DNA of 64,000 nucleotides. Source: Rufibacter immobilis. GTDB taxonomy: Bacteria > Bacteroidota > Bacteroidia > Cytophagales > Hymenobacteraceae. Where the stretch lies: contig NZ_RJJE01000009.1 in the NCBI RefSeq assembly GCF_003721565.1, forward strand, positions 1,240,934 to 1,304,933, in the 5' to 3' direction. This document shows positions 62,880 through 64,000 of this stretch, piece by piece. Below the pieces are notes generated by a model, which was not told the DNA's origin, did not search any database, and saw only the letters and a program-made list of their open reading frames with translations. The translations under genes were made by a program, and so were the position numbers. The number at the start of each line of letters is the position of its first letter. Position 1 is the first letter of the stretch.

Positions 62880-64000
62880 TTATTTGTTGTCTAGCAAACC
62901 TCTTCCAGATTTACGGATGGCGCCGCTGGAGAGCAGGTCCTGAGACAGCTTGTCTAACACCCCGTTCACGAACTGCTTGCTCTTAGGCGTGCTGTACACT
63001 TTAGAGATGTCAATATACTCATTGATGGTCACCTTTACCGGAATGCTCCTGAAAATATGCATCTCGCAGAGCGCCATCTTGAGGATGATCTTGTCCATGA
63101 GGGCCACCCGCTCCACGTCCCAGTTCTTCACGCTTTCTGAGATCATGGCTTCGTACTTCTCATCGTCTTTGAGGGTTTCAAAGTAGAGTTCCTCAAAGAA
63201 GGCTTTGTCGTCTTCCCAGCTGGGCGAAAGGTCTAGCAGGGCCAGGTTCTCATCGGTATCCTCCTCCAGCATCTTGATGGATTTGTTTACCAGGCTTTTC
63301 ACCACAGACTTGTTCTCCACCCAGTTCAGGTCTTTCTCCTCAAACAGGGCCTGCAGGTTCTCGTCCTTAAAGATAAGATTTTTGAAGATATGTTTGAGCA
63401 GTTCCAGATCCTGCTCATAGGTTGGCTCGGCTACCGCCAGGTACGCCAGTACTTCTTCGTCTTTTTTGAGGCTGTTGCGGTAGATTTTCTGCACTACCTC
63501 CAGGTCACCGGCCCAGCTCAGGTTTCTCCTGATCACGCGCTGCTCCAGGAATTTGTTGCCCAACAGTTTCTGCAGGGCTTTATTCTGGAGCAGTTTGCTC
63601 AAGTCTGCGTCTGTGCGCTCTGTGAAACGGGTGGCGGCTTTTTTCTCATCGCCTTCAATGAGGTGCACCAGCTCCTGCAGCACCAGCAAGGTTAACAGGT
63701 AGCGGTCATAGATTTCCTCAGCGGCGGTCAGCATCTGGTTACCGAAGAACTTAAGGTCTTTTCGGAGCGCGTTCTGGTAGAAATTAACGGCCGCCTGGGC
63801 TGCATCCAGAATTTCGCGGTCTTTCTCCTCGGTGTCAAATTTGCGGGTTTCGTACCATTCCTTGAACAGCAGCGTGGCGATCTGCTTCTGGCCTTCCAGT
63901 TTTTTACGGTCCTGCGGCTCAATGGCCATCAGGTCGGGGGCAAATCGGTCCGCGATCAAATCCAGCGCCAGTAAATAGTCTGACCCTTCTGCCTGCACGT
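62880..64000 (-). CDS. nusB: transcription antitermination factor NusB, extended Bacteroidota form (5' end outside window)
   Basis: At least 373 residues visible; the frame is open to the window edge, so the start lies beyond it. The C-terminal about 120 residues are the NusB domain: VERVALMDKIILKMALCEMHIFRSIPVKVTINEYIDISKVYSTPKSKQFVNGVLDKL, with the conserved NEYIDISKVYS and FVNGVLD. The preceding helical part is the long N-terminal extension usual in Bacteroidota. NusB with NusE supports rRNA antitermination. It is the first gene of the block that continues to coaE, though a palindrome separates it from ytxH. Confidence 0.9.
   Translation of the reverse strand, partial: VQAEGSDYLLALDLIADRFAPDLMAIEPQDRKKLEGQKQIATLLFKEWYETRKFDTEEKDREILDAAQAAVNFYQNALRKDLKFFGNQMLTAAEEIYDRYLLTLLVLQELVHLIEGDEKKAATRFTERTDADLSKLLQNKALQKLLGNKFLEQRVIRRNLSWAGDLEVVQKIYRNSLKKDEEVLAYLAVAEPTYEQDLELLKHIFKNLIFKDENLQALFEEKDLNWVENKSVVKSLVNKSIKMLEEDTDENLALLDLSPSWEDDKAFFEELYFETLKDDEKYEAMISESVKNWDVERVALMDKIILKMALCEMHIFRSIPVKVTINEYIDISKVYSTPKSKQFVNGVLDKLSQDLLSSGAIRKSGRGLLDNK

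Overview
The window looks like chromosome of a bacterium in the phylum Bacteroidota, order Cytophagales, most likely a Hymenobacteraceae of the Rufibacter/Pontibacter/Nibribacter kind. The grounds are several genes upstream of which a Bacteroidota-type -7 box (TAnnTTTG, usually TATCTTTG or TACCTTTG) can be read, few Shine-Dalgarno sites, a hemoglobin-type TonB receptor, DUF3616, DUF3667 and CarboxypepD_reg proteins, and a nusB-yajC-YbbR-coaE block of Bacteroidota type. The genus is an inference. I see no phage, complete insertion sequence, CRISPR array or defence island; the protein-coding content is mostly core metabolism and cell-envelope housekeeping. Layout: 1-4.9 kb holds an HTTM-type protein end, a small basic protein, an RhlE-type DEAD-box helicase and an AI-2E family permease. 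5-9.9 kb holds an M28 peptidase, an LprI-like protein, a TonB hemoglobin-type receptor and a GNAT enzyme. 10-20.1 kb is rich in peptidoglycan enzymes (NlpC/P60 lipoprotein, PBP4-type DacB, S66 LD-carboxypeptidase, GH3/beta-lactamase fusion) around a large GAF/PAS histidine kinase. 20.2-25.9 kb holds a CarboxypepD_reg protein, DUF3616, a lipoprotein, a 2OG-Fe oxygenase and ChrA. 26-32.1 kb is a six-gene nucleotide-sugar operon (RmlA, WbpP-like, RmlB, GalE, UDP-sugar dehydrogenase, WbpD-like) with no glycosyltransferase. 32.2-41.2 kb holds prmC, ribD, free-Met-sulfoxide reductase, psd, gdhA, cdsA, small membrane proteins, a CPBP protease and dusB. 41.8-50.6 kb holds transporters, two tandem Cys-motif CarboxypepD_reg paralogues, a histidine kinase, hemA and a phosphodiester glycosidase. 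50.7-56.7 kb holds an ArsR regulator, anmK, a second Glu/Leu dehydrogenase, an MscS channel and a TerB protein. 56.9-57.2 kb carries two identical tRNA-Val(TAC) genes. 57.6-64 kb ends with an acyltransferase-like protein and the coaE/YbbR/yajC/DUF1573/IDH/ytxH/nusB block. The outstanding non-genic signal is a family of about 30 intergenic palindromes, each 37-38 bp. One half reads CGTTTAGGGGCTGTTTTT, then GG or CC, then the mirrored half. They occur about once every 2 kb, in both orientations, in nearly every tail-to-tail gene junction. In the best copies the palindrome continues outward into flanks that are unique to that copy but mirror-symmetric (13 nt per side at 805-842, 17 nt at 6926-6963). 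This suggests a mobile or self-templating hairpin family that sits in, or has become, bidirectional transcription terminators. A second repeat of about 215 bp (41308-41522 and, inverted, 52581-52797) has a palindrome copy next to it on the same side in both places.
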